Made by a program: the position numbers and the translations under genes. From Acidobacteriota bacterium (GTDB lineage Bacteria; Acidobacteriota; Terriglobia; Bryobacterales; Bryobacteraceae), in assembly GCA_026394095.1 (NCBI GenBank), contig JAPKYY010000126.1:1-9888 (forward strand): DNA of 9,888 nt, written 5' to 3'. The notes under the pieces were generated by a model that was not told the DNA's origin, ran no database searches, and saw only the letters and a program-made list of their open reading frames with translations. Below, piece after piece: positions 1 to 7,780 of the stretch; position 1 is the stretch's first letter, and the number at the start of each line of letters is the position of its first letter.

Positions 1-1464
1 GGCCAGATTTTTTAGTTCGCAGCGGTCTTCTTTGAGGTTGTAGAGTTCCCACGGCTGACTTGCGTCCGCGACGAGCTTCCAGCCCTGTTTGCGAATTGCC
101 CGGCTGCCTTCGTGTTCATAGAAAAGCGCCTGATGTCCAATTCTGGACCTGGCTTCAAAGATCGGTCTCAGGCTCTTGCCTTCTATCGCGTTGGGCTGGC
201 GTGCTTCGCCGACATCGCAGCAGGTGGCCATCAGGTCGATGAGGTGCCCGTCTTCATGATTCACCCGGCCCCGGCTCTTAAGCTCAGATGGCCAATGGGC
301 AATCAGTGGTGTGGCGATCCCACCTTCATGAACCACGGCCTTGTGCTTTCGAAATGGAGTGTTCGAGACGTGAGTCCATTCGCGGCCATAGCTCTGGAAG
401 GTGGCTTCGGGGCCTGGCATTGTCTTGCCATCATTTCCGCGTTGCATCAGGACGCCATCGTGAGTTCGCGGGGAATATGCTGGCAAGCCGGATTGCTCGT
501 TTAAAATTTCAGCTGAGCCGCCGTTATCGGCCAAAAACAGGACGAGTGTGTCTTCCATCGCTCTCGTCTTGCGCAGCGTATCGAGCACCCGGCCGATAGC
601 CCGATCCATCGATTCTACTTGTGCGGCGTAAACGGCCATTCTTCGCATCTGCCAGTCTTTCGACTTCGCATCAACCCAGGCGGGAACCTGCGGATCACGT
701 TCGGCGATCCCCCACTTGGGGTCTACTACTTTCAACTTCTTCATGCGACTGTAGCGCTCTTGCCGAATCTTGTCCCACCCGTCGCGGTATCGGTTTGCGT
801 ATTTTGCGATGTCTTTATCGAGGGCGTGTAAGGGCCAATGCGGGGCAGTGAATGGAATGTAGGTGAAGAAGGGTTTGCCTGTGCCTTCCTGTTCTCGAAT
901 GAAGGCCGATGCCGCATCGGCAACTACGTCTGTGAAGTAGAAGCCATCACGGGCTGCTGGTTGCACGTCGTTGCCGATCATGAATCGCGAGGGGTCAAAG
1001 TAGTTGCCTCCCCCATCGAGTGTGCCGACAAAGGCATCGAAACCGCGCTGCAACGGGAAGTTATCCCGGTGTTTGGGGCCATTGGGGCAAACGTGCCATT
1101 TGCCAAAGACCCCGCACTTGTAGCCGGCGGGCTTAAGTGCTTCGGCAATGGTTGCATGTTGATGGCTCAAGGTGCCGCGATAGCCTGGCAGGCCATCGTC
1201 GCCCACCATGTGCCCGATGCCCACCTGATGTGAATAAAGCCCCGTCAACAGCGATGCACGCGTAGGGCAGCAGCGCGCTGTATTGGTGAAATGAGTGAAG
1301 CGGAGCCCGTCGTTTGCCAAACGGTTGAGATTGGGTGTCTCGATTTCGCCACCGTAGCAACCGATGTCTGAGTAGCCCATATCGTCGGCCATGATCAGGA
1401 CGATGTTCGGGCGTCTGCGGCGCACTGCGCTACCTAGAAATCCTCTACGGCTCAGATTTGTCAT
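1..1464 (-). CDS. Type I sulfatase (arylsulfatase A-like), C-terminus cut by window edge
   Basis: Hydrolyses sulfate esters, probably of a glycan; the substrate cannot be read from the sequence. Translating the minus strand gives 488 uninterrupted residues to the left edge. Seen: metal-binding D27-D28 in IMADDMGYSD; the maturation motif CCPTR at 65-69 followed by ASLLTG, so C65 should become formylglycine; GKWH at 121-124; APH at 207-209; metal ligands D313-N314 in LADNGG; and the FRKHK...HEGG...TP segment at 371-386 with K375. The last visible residues (WELYNLKEDRCELKNLA) match the usual sulfatase end, so only the last few dozen residues are probably missing. The start ATG lies in an ATGA overlap with the upstream sulfatase stop, and GGAG sits 9 bases before it. 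The N-terminus has a twin-arginine motif (SRRGFLG) but runs straight into RRRRPNIV without a hydrophobic stretch, so export is uncertain. It needs a formylglycine-generating enzyme, not seen here. Confidence 0.93.
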   Translation of the reverse strand, partial: MTNLSRRGFLGSAVRRRRPNIVLIMADDMGYSDIGCYGGEIETPNLNRLANDGLRFTHFTNTARCCPTRASLLTGLYSHQVGIGHMVGDDGLPGYRGTLSHQHATIAEALKPAGYKCGVFGKWHVCPNGPKHRDNFPLQRGFDAFVGTLDGGGNYFDPSRFMIGNDVQPAARDGFYFTDVVADAASAFIREQEGTGKPFFTYIPFTAPHWPLHALDKDIAKYANRYRDGWDKIRQERYSRMKKLKVVDPKWGIAERDPQVPAWVDAKSKDWQMRRMAVYAAQVESMDRAIGRVLDTLRKTRAMEDTLVLFLADNGGSAEILNEQSGLPAYSPRTHDGVLMQRGNDGKTMPGPEATFQSYGREWTHVSNTPFRKHKAVVHEGGIATPLIAHWPSELKSRGRVNHEDGHLIDLMATCCDVGEARQPNAIEGKSLRPIFEARSRIGHQALFYEHEGSRAIRKQGWKLVADASQPWELYNLKEDRCELKNLA

Positions 1465-2807
1465 GCCGGGTCACTCCATTTCTGGCTGGAACTCCACTGT
1501 TCAAGCGAGGTGTTCCATTGACGCCAGCGAGACTCAAGCTTAGCCCGAAGTGGCGTAGGTGCAAGGTTCTTCAATTCTTGCGGATCTTTCTTGAGGTCAT
1601 AGACTTCTTCCACCGCCGGCTTAGCATCTACCCAACGCAAATACTTGTAGCGCTCTCCGCGAATCCCCTCACTTCTGGGAATGGTGACAGCAGGCGGATT
1701 TCCGGGAAAGAGATGGGAATAGAACCAATCCTTGCGCCATGTTGTTTTCTTGCCCTCAACCAGCGGCATTAGATTCCGCCCCTGCACGGCTTCTGGCACT
1801 GGCAGGCCAGCCAGCGAGATCAAGGTTGGTGACACATCCAGATTGAGAGTCATGTCATTGCGTGTCTTGCCACGAAGTTTCGCGGGCATTCGAGGGTCGT
1901 AGACAAGGAGCGGGGTGCGGATCGATTCCTCGTAGAGGTACCACTTGTCGGCAAGGCCACGTTCTCCGAGGAAGTATCCGTTGTCAGAACTAAACACGAC
2001 CACAGTGTTGTCTGCGAGGCCTCGGCGTTCGAGTGTTTTGAGGATATCCCCGACCACCACATCTACACCGGCGATGAGACGAAAGTAACTCTTTACGCTT
2101 TCCTGATAATGGGCCGGGTTGGTGAATCGTTTCTGCCAGCGGGCGCGGCTCTCGCTATTGCGGACGAATTCTGGCATCTGGTCGAAGAATTTGGGATCGG
2201 CCTTGAGCGGCACAGGAACATTCATGTCCCGATAGAGAGCCGCTTCTTCCGGATCGAACAGATACTGCTTCGGGTCTGCGTCTCTGGCATGTGGGGCGCG
2301 AAAACTCACGCTGAGGCAAAAGCTCTCTGTCGCCTTTACGCCATTCAGAAACTGGATCGCCTGGGCTCCAATCTCGCGGCTTTGACCCACATGCTCCAGG
2401 CCCGGATTGCCGTGGCTCACATCGAAGAGTTCCTTTGGCGCACCGTCTCCACCAACGCCGTACTTGCCGACGAAGCCGGTCTTGAAGCCTGCCTTGCGAA
2501 GCAGCGATGGATAGCTCAACTTCACTAGCTCCGGAGAAAGGGGAGTTCTGAAATCTGAGATGCGATGGCTTTTCTCGTGGAGGCCAGTGAAAAGCGAGGC
2601 GCGACTGGTGCAGCAGATTGCCGTTGCGCAGAAGTTGTTGGTAAAACGCACACCTCCTGCAGCCAGAAGATCGATGTTTGGTGTACGCAGGATTGGGTGT
2701 CCAGCACAGCCCATCAAGTCTGCTCTTTGATCGTCGGTGAGTACAAAAAGTAGATTCGGCCTCTTTGCCATTCCGGCGAGTCCTGCTAAGAACGTTCTAC
2801 GCTGCAT
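1461..2807 (-). CDS. Type I sulfatase, complete
   Basis: 448-aa alkaline-phosphatase-superfamily sulfatase, likely acting on a sulfated sugar; substrate unknown. Seen: D25-D26 in VLTDDQ (metal), the CCTSR motif at 65-69 followed by ASLFTG (C65 the expected formylglycine), GKYGVG at 114-119, FRAPH at 169-173, D275-N276 in SSDNG (metal), then GERGLADKW with K288 and EESIRTPLL. The end EVYDLKKDPQELKNLAP is typical of the family. The maturation motif has T where the textbook CxPxR motif has proline, and the histidine of the usual GKWH is G117. I believe the subfamily with GER-G-LA-K-W often shows such variants, so activity is still likely. The N-terminus MQRRTFLAGLAGMA is a short twin-arginine-like signal joined directly to RPNLLF. 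First gene of a two-gene unit with the next sulfatase, whose ATG overlaps this stop; divergent from the PSCyt gene 27 bases away. Confidence 0.95.
   Translation of the reverse strand: MQRRTFLAGLAGMAKRPNLLFVLTDDQRADLMGCAGHPILRTPNIDLLAAGGVRFTNNFCATAICCTSRASLFTGLHEKSHRISDFRTPLSPELVKLSYPSLLRKAGFKTGFVGKYGVGGDGAPKELFDVSHGNPGLEHVGQSREIGAQAIQFLNGVKATESFCLSVSFRAPHARDADPKQYLFDPEEAALYRDMNVPVPLKADPKFFDQMPEFVRNSESRARWQKRFTNPAHYQESVKSYFRLIAGVDVVVGDILKTLERRGLADNTVVVFSSDNGYFLGERGLADKWYLYEESIRTPLLVYDPRMPAKLRGKTRNDMTLNLDVSPTLISLAGLPVPEAVQGRNLMPLVEGKKTTWRKDWFYSHLFPGNPPAVTIPRSEGIRGERYKYLRWVDAKPAVEEVYDLKKDPQELKNLAPTPLRAKLESRWRQWNTSLEQWSSSQKWSDPA
1474..1477 (-). promoter_or_regulatory. Ribosome binding site for the downstream sulfatase
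   Basis: GGAG on the minus strand lies 9 bases before the ATG at 1464, inside the last codons of the upstream sulfatase. It supports the ATGA overlap start and translational coupling of the two sulfatases. Confidence 0.55.
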
Positions 2808-2834
2808 TCAACAAGCATATAAAATAGAGTCAAA
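2808..2834. promoter_or_regulatory. Divergent intergenic region with AT-rich box
   Basis: These 27 bases are all that separates the start of the minus-strand sulfatase unit from the start of the plus-strand PSCyt gene. It contains TATAAAAT at 2818-2825, which reads as a possible -10 element on the plus strand (ATTTTATA on the other), and on the minus strand TTGACT at 2833-2828. No good -35 partner is visible for the plus -10. The only ribosome-site candidate for the plus gene is a weak AGAG at 2826-2829, 5 bases before ATG. With so little room, promoters must reach into the neighbouring coding sequence, or the messages have very short leaders. Shared control of the two units is inferred, not shown. 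Confidence 0.3.
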
Positions 2835-5800
2835 ATGATACGGGCTTTGTTGACCTTCCATTTGTTTGCGGCTTTCCTGTCAGCGGCTCGCCCTGTCGAG
2901 TTCAATCGTGACGTGCGCCCGATTCTCTCGGACAAGTGTCTGGCTTGTCACGGTGCCGATGCCAAGAACAAAAATATTCCCTTGCGACTTGATGTTGAGG
3001 CGCAAGCCAAGGCCGATCTTGGAGGGCGCCGGGCGATCGTCGCTGGTTCGCCTGAAACGAGCGAACTGATCCAGCGCATCAACACGGATTCGAAAGCTCG
3101 CAAGATGCCGCCAGTGTTTACTGGGCATTCGCTGACCGATGCCGAGCGCAAGATCCTGACCCAGTGGGTAGCAGAAGGTGCCAAGTGGCAGAAGCATTGG
3201 AGCTTCATCACGCCTGAGCGGCCTGCTTTGCCTGTAGTTTCAAATCCGCGGTGGGCCCGAAATGAGATTGATCACTTTATTCTGGAGCGCCTCGATCGAG
3301 AGCAGCTAAAACCTTCCGCCGAGGCAACGAAGGATCGTCTGATCCGCCGTGTCACGCTCGACCTCACGGGCTTGCCTCCTACTCCCAAAGAAGTAGACGA
3401 ATTTATTGCCGACAAATCGCCCGACGCTTACGGCAAAGTTGTGAACCGTCTGCTCGCCAATCCACGATTCGGCGAGCGAATGGCGATGCGCTGGCTGGAT
3501 AATGCCCGCTATGCCGATTCGAACGGGTATCAATATGACGGCGAACGCATCATGTGGCGCTGGCGCGATTACGTCATCGAGAGCTTCAACAAGAACAAGC
3601 CCTTCGATCAGTTTGTCGTGGAACAGATTGCGGGAGACCTGATCCCGAATGCCACCGTTGAGCAGAAGATGGGCACCGGTTTTCAGCGCAATCATCGCGC
3701 CAACACCGAACTTGGAATCGTTGCTGAAGAGTACAACGTTGAATACGTCATTGATCGTGTCGAGACCAATAGCGCTGTATTTCTGGGCCTGACCTTTGGT
3801 TGCGCGCGGTGCCATAACCACAAGTACGATCCCCTCACGCAGAAAGAGATGTATCAGTTCTACGCCTATTTCAATAACGTTCCAGAACAGGGACGTGCCA
3901 TGAAGTATGGCAACTCGCCCCCCATGATTTCGACGCCGACTCGCGAACAGCAGGCGCAACTCACGCACCTCGTGCATTCGATCAATCAGACCCGCTCGGC
4001 AATCAAAGTCAACGCTGCTCAAATGAAGGCCTGGCAAGCGAGCATCCCCAGCGATTCGATTGATTATTGGCATCCCAGCCTCGACTTGAAACGTAAGCTG
4101 AGCCTAGAGAACCCCGACGAGACAAGAGCAAACGGAGGCCGGGTTGAGTTTGTTCCTGGCCGCATTGGAAAAGCCGTTGCACTCAATGGCACTGCCTATC
4201 TCGATGCGGGTTTCAATGCCGCCAACTTTGACATGGAAGACCGCTTCACCATCGCTCTTTGGGCACAGTCGAAGAAGACTCCTGATGGAACTCTGTTTTC
4301 ACGGATGAATGACAAACCTCGTGGAAGAGGCTTCGCGCTCGAGGCACGAGCCGGATATATCCACGTGCACTTTACCAGCGACTATGACGATGATGCCATT
4401 CGCATGACTTCCAAACTTCCCGTATTGAAACCAGAGCTTTGGCAACACATCACACTTGCCTATACGGGTTCGCGCATGGCCGAGGGAGTTCACGTCTATG
4501 TGGACGGCAAACCAATTGAATTCAAGGTGGATCTGGACAACTTGTATCGCCCGCTGAATAACGGCGGCAAGGAATTTCCTGAGCCGCTTCGTATCGGTTC
4601 TGGAGGCGGGCCGGATCGCCGTTTTGCTGGAAACATCGATGAGATTCTGATCTGGTCGATGACGCTTCCTCAAGATGACATTGCTCTGCTGGCGCAGGGG
4701 CAGACCTTGAAGCAATCGGATCCGCAATCGCGACAGATTCGCGAGGCCTATCTCGAAGCAGCAGCCCCTCAAGCGCAAAAGCAATTGTGGGCGAAATTCA
4801 TTCAGCTCGAGCAGCAGCGTGAGGCTTTTGAGCGCAGCTTCCCCACCGTGATGATCATGGCCGAGAATCCACAGCGCCGCGATACCCACATCCTGATTCG
4901 CGGCGAGTACAACAAGCCAGGAGAAAAGGTTGAGCCTGGTCTGCCGAGCTTTCTTCCTCCGATGCCGCCGAACACGCCAAATGACCGTCTCGGACTAGCT
5001 CAATGGCTTGTCGCCAGAGACAATCCGTTAACGGCCCGAGTGAACATCAACCGTGTCTGGCAGCTTCTCTTCGGCACTGGGCTTGTAAAGACGACCGAAG
5101 ACTTCGGAAGCCAGGGAGAGTATCCATCTCACCCTGAGTTGCTGGATTGGCTCGCGACAGAGTTCATGGATTCCAAATGGGATTTGAAGCACATGGTTCG
5201 TCTGATCGTGACAAGTGCGGCTTACCGCCAGGACTCGCGCACTACGCCCGAGCTGCTGCAGAAAGATCCCGAGAACCGATTGCTGGCTCATGGCCCACGA
5301 TTGCGATTGCCCGCTGAGTCGATTCGCGATCAGGCTCTGGCTGCGGCTGGCCTGCTCAATGAAAAGCTTGGCGGCCCGAGTGTCAAGCCCTACCAGCCAG
5401 CAGGCCTGTGGGAAGAACAGTCCATGCAAAACATGGATTACAAGCAAGACCACGGTGCTGACCTTTATCGACGGTCGCTCTATATGTACTGGAAGCGAAC
5501 GATTGCTCCGCCCATGATGACCAACTTTGATGCCTCGACGCGCGAGAGTTGCACGGTGCGCGAGTCCCGCACAAATACGCCGCTGCAGGCACTAAACCTG
5601 ATGAACGATGTCACCTTCCTTGAGGCTGGCAGGCAGATCGGCCGCCGTATGTTGACTGAAGGCGGCGCAACAGATGAATCGCGCATTTCCTATGGAACCA
5701 AGCTTCTACTTGCCCGCGAGCCATCGGCCAAAGAACTTGCGATTTTGAAGTCGAGCCTCAACTACCATCGTGACTACTTCGCAACCAACCCGGGCCGGAT

Positions 5801-5924
5801 CGATACCTATCTTTCCAAAGGTGAATCTCCGCAAGCCCCGCAACTGAAAGCTTCCGAGCAGGCTGCTTATATGGCCCTGGCCAGCCTGATGCTGAACCTC
5901 GACGAAACGGTCACCAAGGATTAA
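2835..5924 (+). CDS. PSCyt1-DUF1549-LamG-DUF1553 secreted c-type cytochrome-like protein
   Basis: 1029-aa multidomain protein of the kind abundant in Planctomycetota, Verrucomicrobiota and Solibacter relatives; its reaction is not established. Order seen: hydrophobic signal peptide 1-18; Planctomycete cytochrome C domain about 23-120 with haem motif CLACH at 35-39 (FNRDVRPILSDKC before it); DUF1549 about 140-350, beginning with NEIDHFILERLD and LDLTGLPPTP and ending with a second CxxCH, CARCHNHKYDP from 323; a concanavalin/LamG-type domain about 430-620 (GRIGKAVALNG, FTIALWAQ, FAGNIDEILIW), likely a carbohydrate-binding or adhesive module; then DUF1553 about 710-980 (RLGLAQWLVARDNPLTARV, NRVWQLLFGTGLV, TNTPLQALNLMND). 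Full length for the family. It sits 3 bases before the DUF1501 gene, its usual partner, and divergent from two sulfatases. It is presumably exported to the periplasm, where haem would be attached. A role in glycan breakdown or electron transfer is inference from context. Confidence 0.95.
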   Translation: MIRALLTFHLFAAFLSAARPVEFNRDVRPILSDKCLACHGADAKNKNIPLRLDVEAQAKADLGGRRAIVAGSPETSELIQRINTDSKARKMPPVFTGHSLTDAERKILTQWVAEGAKWQKHWSFITPERPALPVVSNPRWARNEIDHFILERLDREQLKPSAEATKDRLIRRVTLDLTGLPPTPKEVDEFIADKSPDAYGKVVNRLLANPRFGERMAMRWLDNARYADSNGYQYDGERIMWRWRDYVIESFNKNKPFDQFVVEQIAGDLIPNATVEQKMGTGFQRNHRANTELGIVAEEYNVEYVIDRVETNSAVFLGLTFGCARCHNHKYDPLTQKEMYQFYAYFNNVPEQGRAMKYGNSPPMISTPTREQQAQLTHLVHSINQTRSAIKVNAAQMKAWQASIPSDSIDYWHPSLDLKRKLSLENPDETRANGGRVEFVPGRIGKAVALNGTAYLDAGFNAANFDMEDRFTIALWAQSKKTPDGTLFSRMNDKPRGRGFALEARAGYIHVHFTSDYDDDAIRMTSKLPVLKPELWQHITLAYTGSRMAEGVHVYVDGKPIEFKVDLDNLYRPLNNGGKEFPEPLRIGSGGGPDRRFAGNIDEILIWSMTLPQDDIALLAQGQTLKQSDPQSRQIREAYLEAAAPQAQKQLWAKFIQLEQQREAFERSFPTVMIMAENPQRRDTHILIRGEYNKPGEKVEPGLPSFLPPMPPNTPNDRLGLAQWLVARDNPLTARVNINRVWQLLFGTGLVKTTEDFGSQGEYPSHPELLDWLATEFMDSKWDLKHMVRLIVTSAAYRQDSRTTPELLQKDPENRLLAHGPRLRLPAESIRDQALAAAGLLNEKLGGPSVKPYQPAGLWEEQSMQNMDYKQDHGADLYRRSLYMYWKRTIAPPMMTNFDASTRESCTVRESRTNTPLQALNLMNDVTFLEAGRQIGRRMLTEGGATDESRISYGTKLLLAREPSAKELAILKSSLNYHRDYFATNPGRIDTYLSKGESPQAPQLKASEQAAYMALASLMLNLDETVTKD
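5916..5920 (+). promoter_or_regulatory. Ribosome binding site for the DUF1501 gene
   Basis: AAGGA within the last codons of the PSCyt gene, 7 bases before the ATG at 5928. It fixes the DUF1501 start and indicates that the two genes share a transcript. Confidence 0.6.
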
Positions 5925-5927
5925 TCC

Positions 5928-7130
5928 ATGCACCCACTGCTCCAGACCCGACGTCATTTTTTTAAGAAGTCCGCCACAGGGATTGGAATCGCTGCGCTGT
6001 CTTCCCTTCTGAATGGAGAGGACCAGAAGGAAGTACATCCCAAGCTGCCGGGGCTGCCTCATTTTGCAGCCAAGGCCAAGAATGTGATTTTGCTCTTCCA
6101 GCATGGCGCTCCGAGCCAACTGGATCTCTTCGACTGGAAGCCCGGCCTTCAGGCTCGCCGCGGTGAGAATCTTCCCGATTCGATTCGTCGCGGGCAGCGG
6201 CTTACCGGCATGTCGGCCTTTCAGGAGAGCTTCCCAACCGCACCGACGGTATTCAAGTTCGCCCAGCATGGACAGTCGCGCGCCTGGTTTAGCGAACTGG
6301 TGCCACACATGGCCAAACAAGCCGACGACTTGTGTTTCATCAAGAGCCTCAATACGGAAGCAATCAATCACGATCCTGCCGTTACTTTCTGCCAGACCGG
6401 TTTTCAACTTGCCGGGCGGCCGAGCTTCGGTGCCTGGGTTTCGTATGGATTGGGGAGCGAAAATCAAAACCTGCCTGCTTATGTGGTGATGGTGAGCCAG
6501 GGCGGGGGTAATACTCAAGCACTGGCTGACCGTGCGTTTGGCTCGGGCTTTCTGCCGACTAAATATTCAGGTGTGAAGTTTCGGGGCGGGGCAGACCCCG
6601 TACTTTATTTGTCTGACCCCGATGGTTATTCGCGGGATGCGCGTCGCCGCTATCTTGATGACCTGGCCAAGCTCAACGAAATCCAACTCGAAAACTATCA
6701 GGACCCTGAAATTGCTACTCGCATCTCTCAATATGAGATGGCATTTCGCATGCAATCGAGTGTGCCGGAATTGAGCGACTTGTCGAAGGAACCTGAGAGT
6801 ACCTTTGAGCTCTATGGGCCGGATGCTCGTAAGCCCGGATCTTATGCCGCCAACTGTATTCTGGCCCGCCGGCTGGTGGAGCGTGGAGTACGATTCGTGC
6901 AGCTCTTTCATCGCGGTTGGGATCAACACTCGAATTTGCCAAAAGAAATCCGTGGCCAGTGCAAAGAGACGGATCAGCCCTCAGCTGCACTTGTCGAAGA
7001 CCTCAAGCAACGCGCCACCCTGTTGCATTCCCTTGGTGTCGATCACAGCAAGCTCACCTTCAAGTTCCAAGGGCGTCACTATCGCCTTACTGATGTGAAG
7101 GGGCATGTGGTGAAACCGCTGTTGTCCTGA
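5928..7130 (+). CDS. Tat-type DUF1501 protein with apparent in-frame internal deletion
   Basis: DUF1501 proteins are exported, alkaline-phosphatase-like proteins of unknown reaction, usually paired with DUF1553 genes as here (3-base gap). Seen: twin-arginine signal TRRHFFKKS followed by the hydrophobic [11 protein letters not shown] (7-28); core [21 protein letters not shown] (52-72), [17 protein letters not shown] (124-140), INHDPA (146-151), [14 protein letters not shown] (163-176), and [16 protein letters not shown] (319-334). From [13 protein letters not shown] (350-362) the protein jumps straight to [20 protein letters not shown] (363-382), which in ordinary members comes about 80 residues later. 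The expected stretch with GGEFGRTP, GRDHH and an AGGG-type glycine segment is missing, so the protein is 400 aa rather than about 470-490. The tail [15 protein letters not shown] is intact. The lost part holds conserved residues likely to form the metal or active site, so the product may be inactive. It could be a real deletion or an assembly error. Confidence 0.88.
   Translation: MHPLLQTRRHFFKKSATGIGIAALSSLLNGEDQKEVHPKLPGLPHFAAKAKNVILLFQHGAPSQLDLFDWKPGLQARRGENLPDSIRRGQRLTGMSAFQESFPTAPTVFKFAQHGQSRAWFSELVPHMAKQADDLCFIKSLNTEAINHDPAVTFCQTGFQLAGRPSFGAWVSYGLGSENQNLPAYVVMVSQGGGNTQALADRAFGSGFLPTKYSGVKFRGGADPVLYLSDPDGYSRDARRRYLDDLAKLNEIQLENYQDPEIATRISQYEMAFRMQSSVPELSDLSKEPESTFELYGPDARKPGSYAANCILARRLVERGVRFVQLFHRGWDQHSNLPKEIRGQCKETDQPSAALVEDLKQRATLLHSLGVDHSKLTFKFQGRHYRLTDVKGHVVKPLLS
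7008..7019 (+). other. Probable deletion junction inside the DUF1501 gene
   Basis: Codons for Q361-R362 (conserved DLKQR, normally followed by G-x-L-D-x-T) are followed directly by those for A363-T364-L365 (normally preceded by the VHDL segment). The join lies near 7013/7014 and keeps the reading frame. The position is inferred from memory of family members, so it may be off by a few bases. Confidence 0.55.
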
Positions 7131-7169
7131 TCGTCGCCAATAAGTCACAACGGCAGATTCGCTTTGCCG

Positions 7170-7195
7170 AAGAAGCCGGGAAGTTATGGCTTCTT
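7170..7195. terminator. Hairpin between convergent genes, possible terminator
   Basis: AAGAAGCC at 7170-7177 and GGCTTCTT at 7188-7195 form a perfect 8-bp stem with a 10-base loop. It lies 39 bases after the DUF1501 stop and spans the stop codon of the minus-strand membrane-protein gene, whose TAA is in the loop. The stem has A/T runs at its ends but no clean T tract follows on either strand, so intrinsic termination would be weak. The rest of the 53-base gap from 7131 holds only a shorter 5-bp CGGCA/TGCCG pair at 7151-7169. Confidence 0.35.
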
Positions 7196-7780
7196 ACGAC
7201 GCCGCATCCATAGCCCTCGCCCGAGCAGAAACAATGCTGCGAAAGAGCAGGCAATCGTTACGCAGCCAATGCCTGCGGTAGCCCCAAACAATTCCTTCAT
7301 CAGCGCTGCAGGAAAATTTGCCTTCGCCGCCATCAGTCCCGTGAAGCCGTTGATCGGCATCCCCATCATCATTCCACCCACGGCCATCAACATCAGTGCA
7401 GGCTCAGTCCACCGGATGCTCTTGAGGATGGCACCCACAAGAATGCCAACCAGCATCAGAAAGAGCGGATCCTGCAATCGCAGGAATGAACCCACCATCA
7501 ACAGCAATCCAGCTGCTGGAGCCAGGTACTTGATGGGTAGATTCTCCCGATAGGGCGCGAGACCCATGGCGAGAAGCACCATCCACTTGCCGTCAAAAAA
7601 GACCCGGTCTGTGAACCAATAGATCAATTCCCAGCCCTTGGCTGCTGGCGGCTGCGTCACTATTCGACGCATCACCTCTGTGGCGATCAGGCCTCCGAGG
7701 GCAAAGTAGGCGAGACTTCGCCAACTATTTCGTTTCTCAATCGCATCGGCTGCTTCTTCCAATACGTCAGGGACCTCCAT
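7184..7780 (-). CDS. Small multi-pass membrane protein related to the DUF418 N-terminus
   Basis: 198 aa from the chosen ATG; function unknown. About five or six hydrophobic segments are visible: roughly 22-42, 65-77, 84-102, 104-121, 127-150 and 168-192, ending in a basic tail MRRRKKP. Residues 49-65 (GWELIYWFTDRVFFDGK) match 53-69 of the upstream DUF418 protein (GWNLYYWCANQIFFEGK), and the preceding RSLAYFALGGLIA sits where that protein has DMLRGFALLGILL, so the two are probably related. It lacks the later H-x-x-x-x-x-W-x-GDIL segment, so it is unlikely to be a full acyltransferase-like enzyme. The start overlaps the end of the DUF418 gene by 94 bases in the -1 frame; GGTGGA 6 bases before the ATG at 7780 supports it. 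Other starts are 7819, 7786, or 7672 just after the upstream stop, but the last would cut through the similar N-terminal helix. Translational coupling is likely. Confidence 0.72.
   Translation of the reverse strand: MEVPDVLEEAADAIEKRNSWRSLAYFALGGLIATEVMRRIVTQPPAAKGWELIYWFTDRVFFDGKWMVLLAMGLAPYRENLPIKYLAPAAGLLLMVGSFLRLQDPLFLMLVGILVGAILKSIRWTEPALMLMAVGGMMMGMPINGFTGLMAAKANFPAALMKELFGATAGIGCVTIACSFAALFLLGRGLWMRRRKKP

Noticed and set aside
838..1233. Plus-strand open frame of 131 codons
   Set aside because: It is the antisense shadow of the left-edge sulfatase, whose own frame shows all sulfatase motifs without interruption. Plus-strand frames at 112-504 and 2109-2528 are shadows of the sulfatases too.
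3306..4073. Long minus-strand open frame (255 codons) opposite the PSCyt gene
   Set aside because: It lies wholly opposite a strongly conserved multidomain gene, shows no recognisable domain, and such antisense frames are expected from codon bias. The same applies to 4299-4889 and 5706-6518 on the minus strand.
7164..7553. Plus-strand open frame of 129 codons after the DUF1501 gene
   Set aside because: It is opposite the membrane-protein gene, whose hydrophobic-segment pattern and similarity to DUF418 make it the better coding call; the plus frame is rich in Pro/Ser/Ile without a domain pattern.
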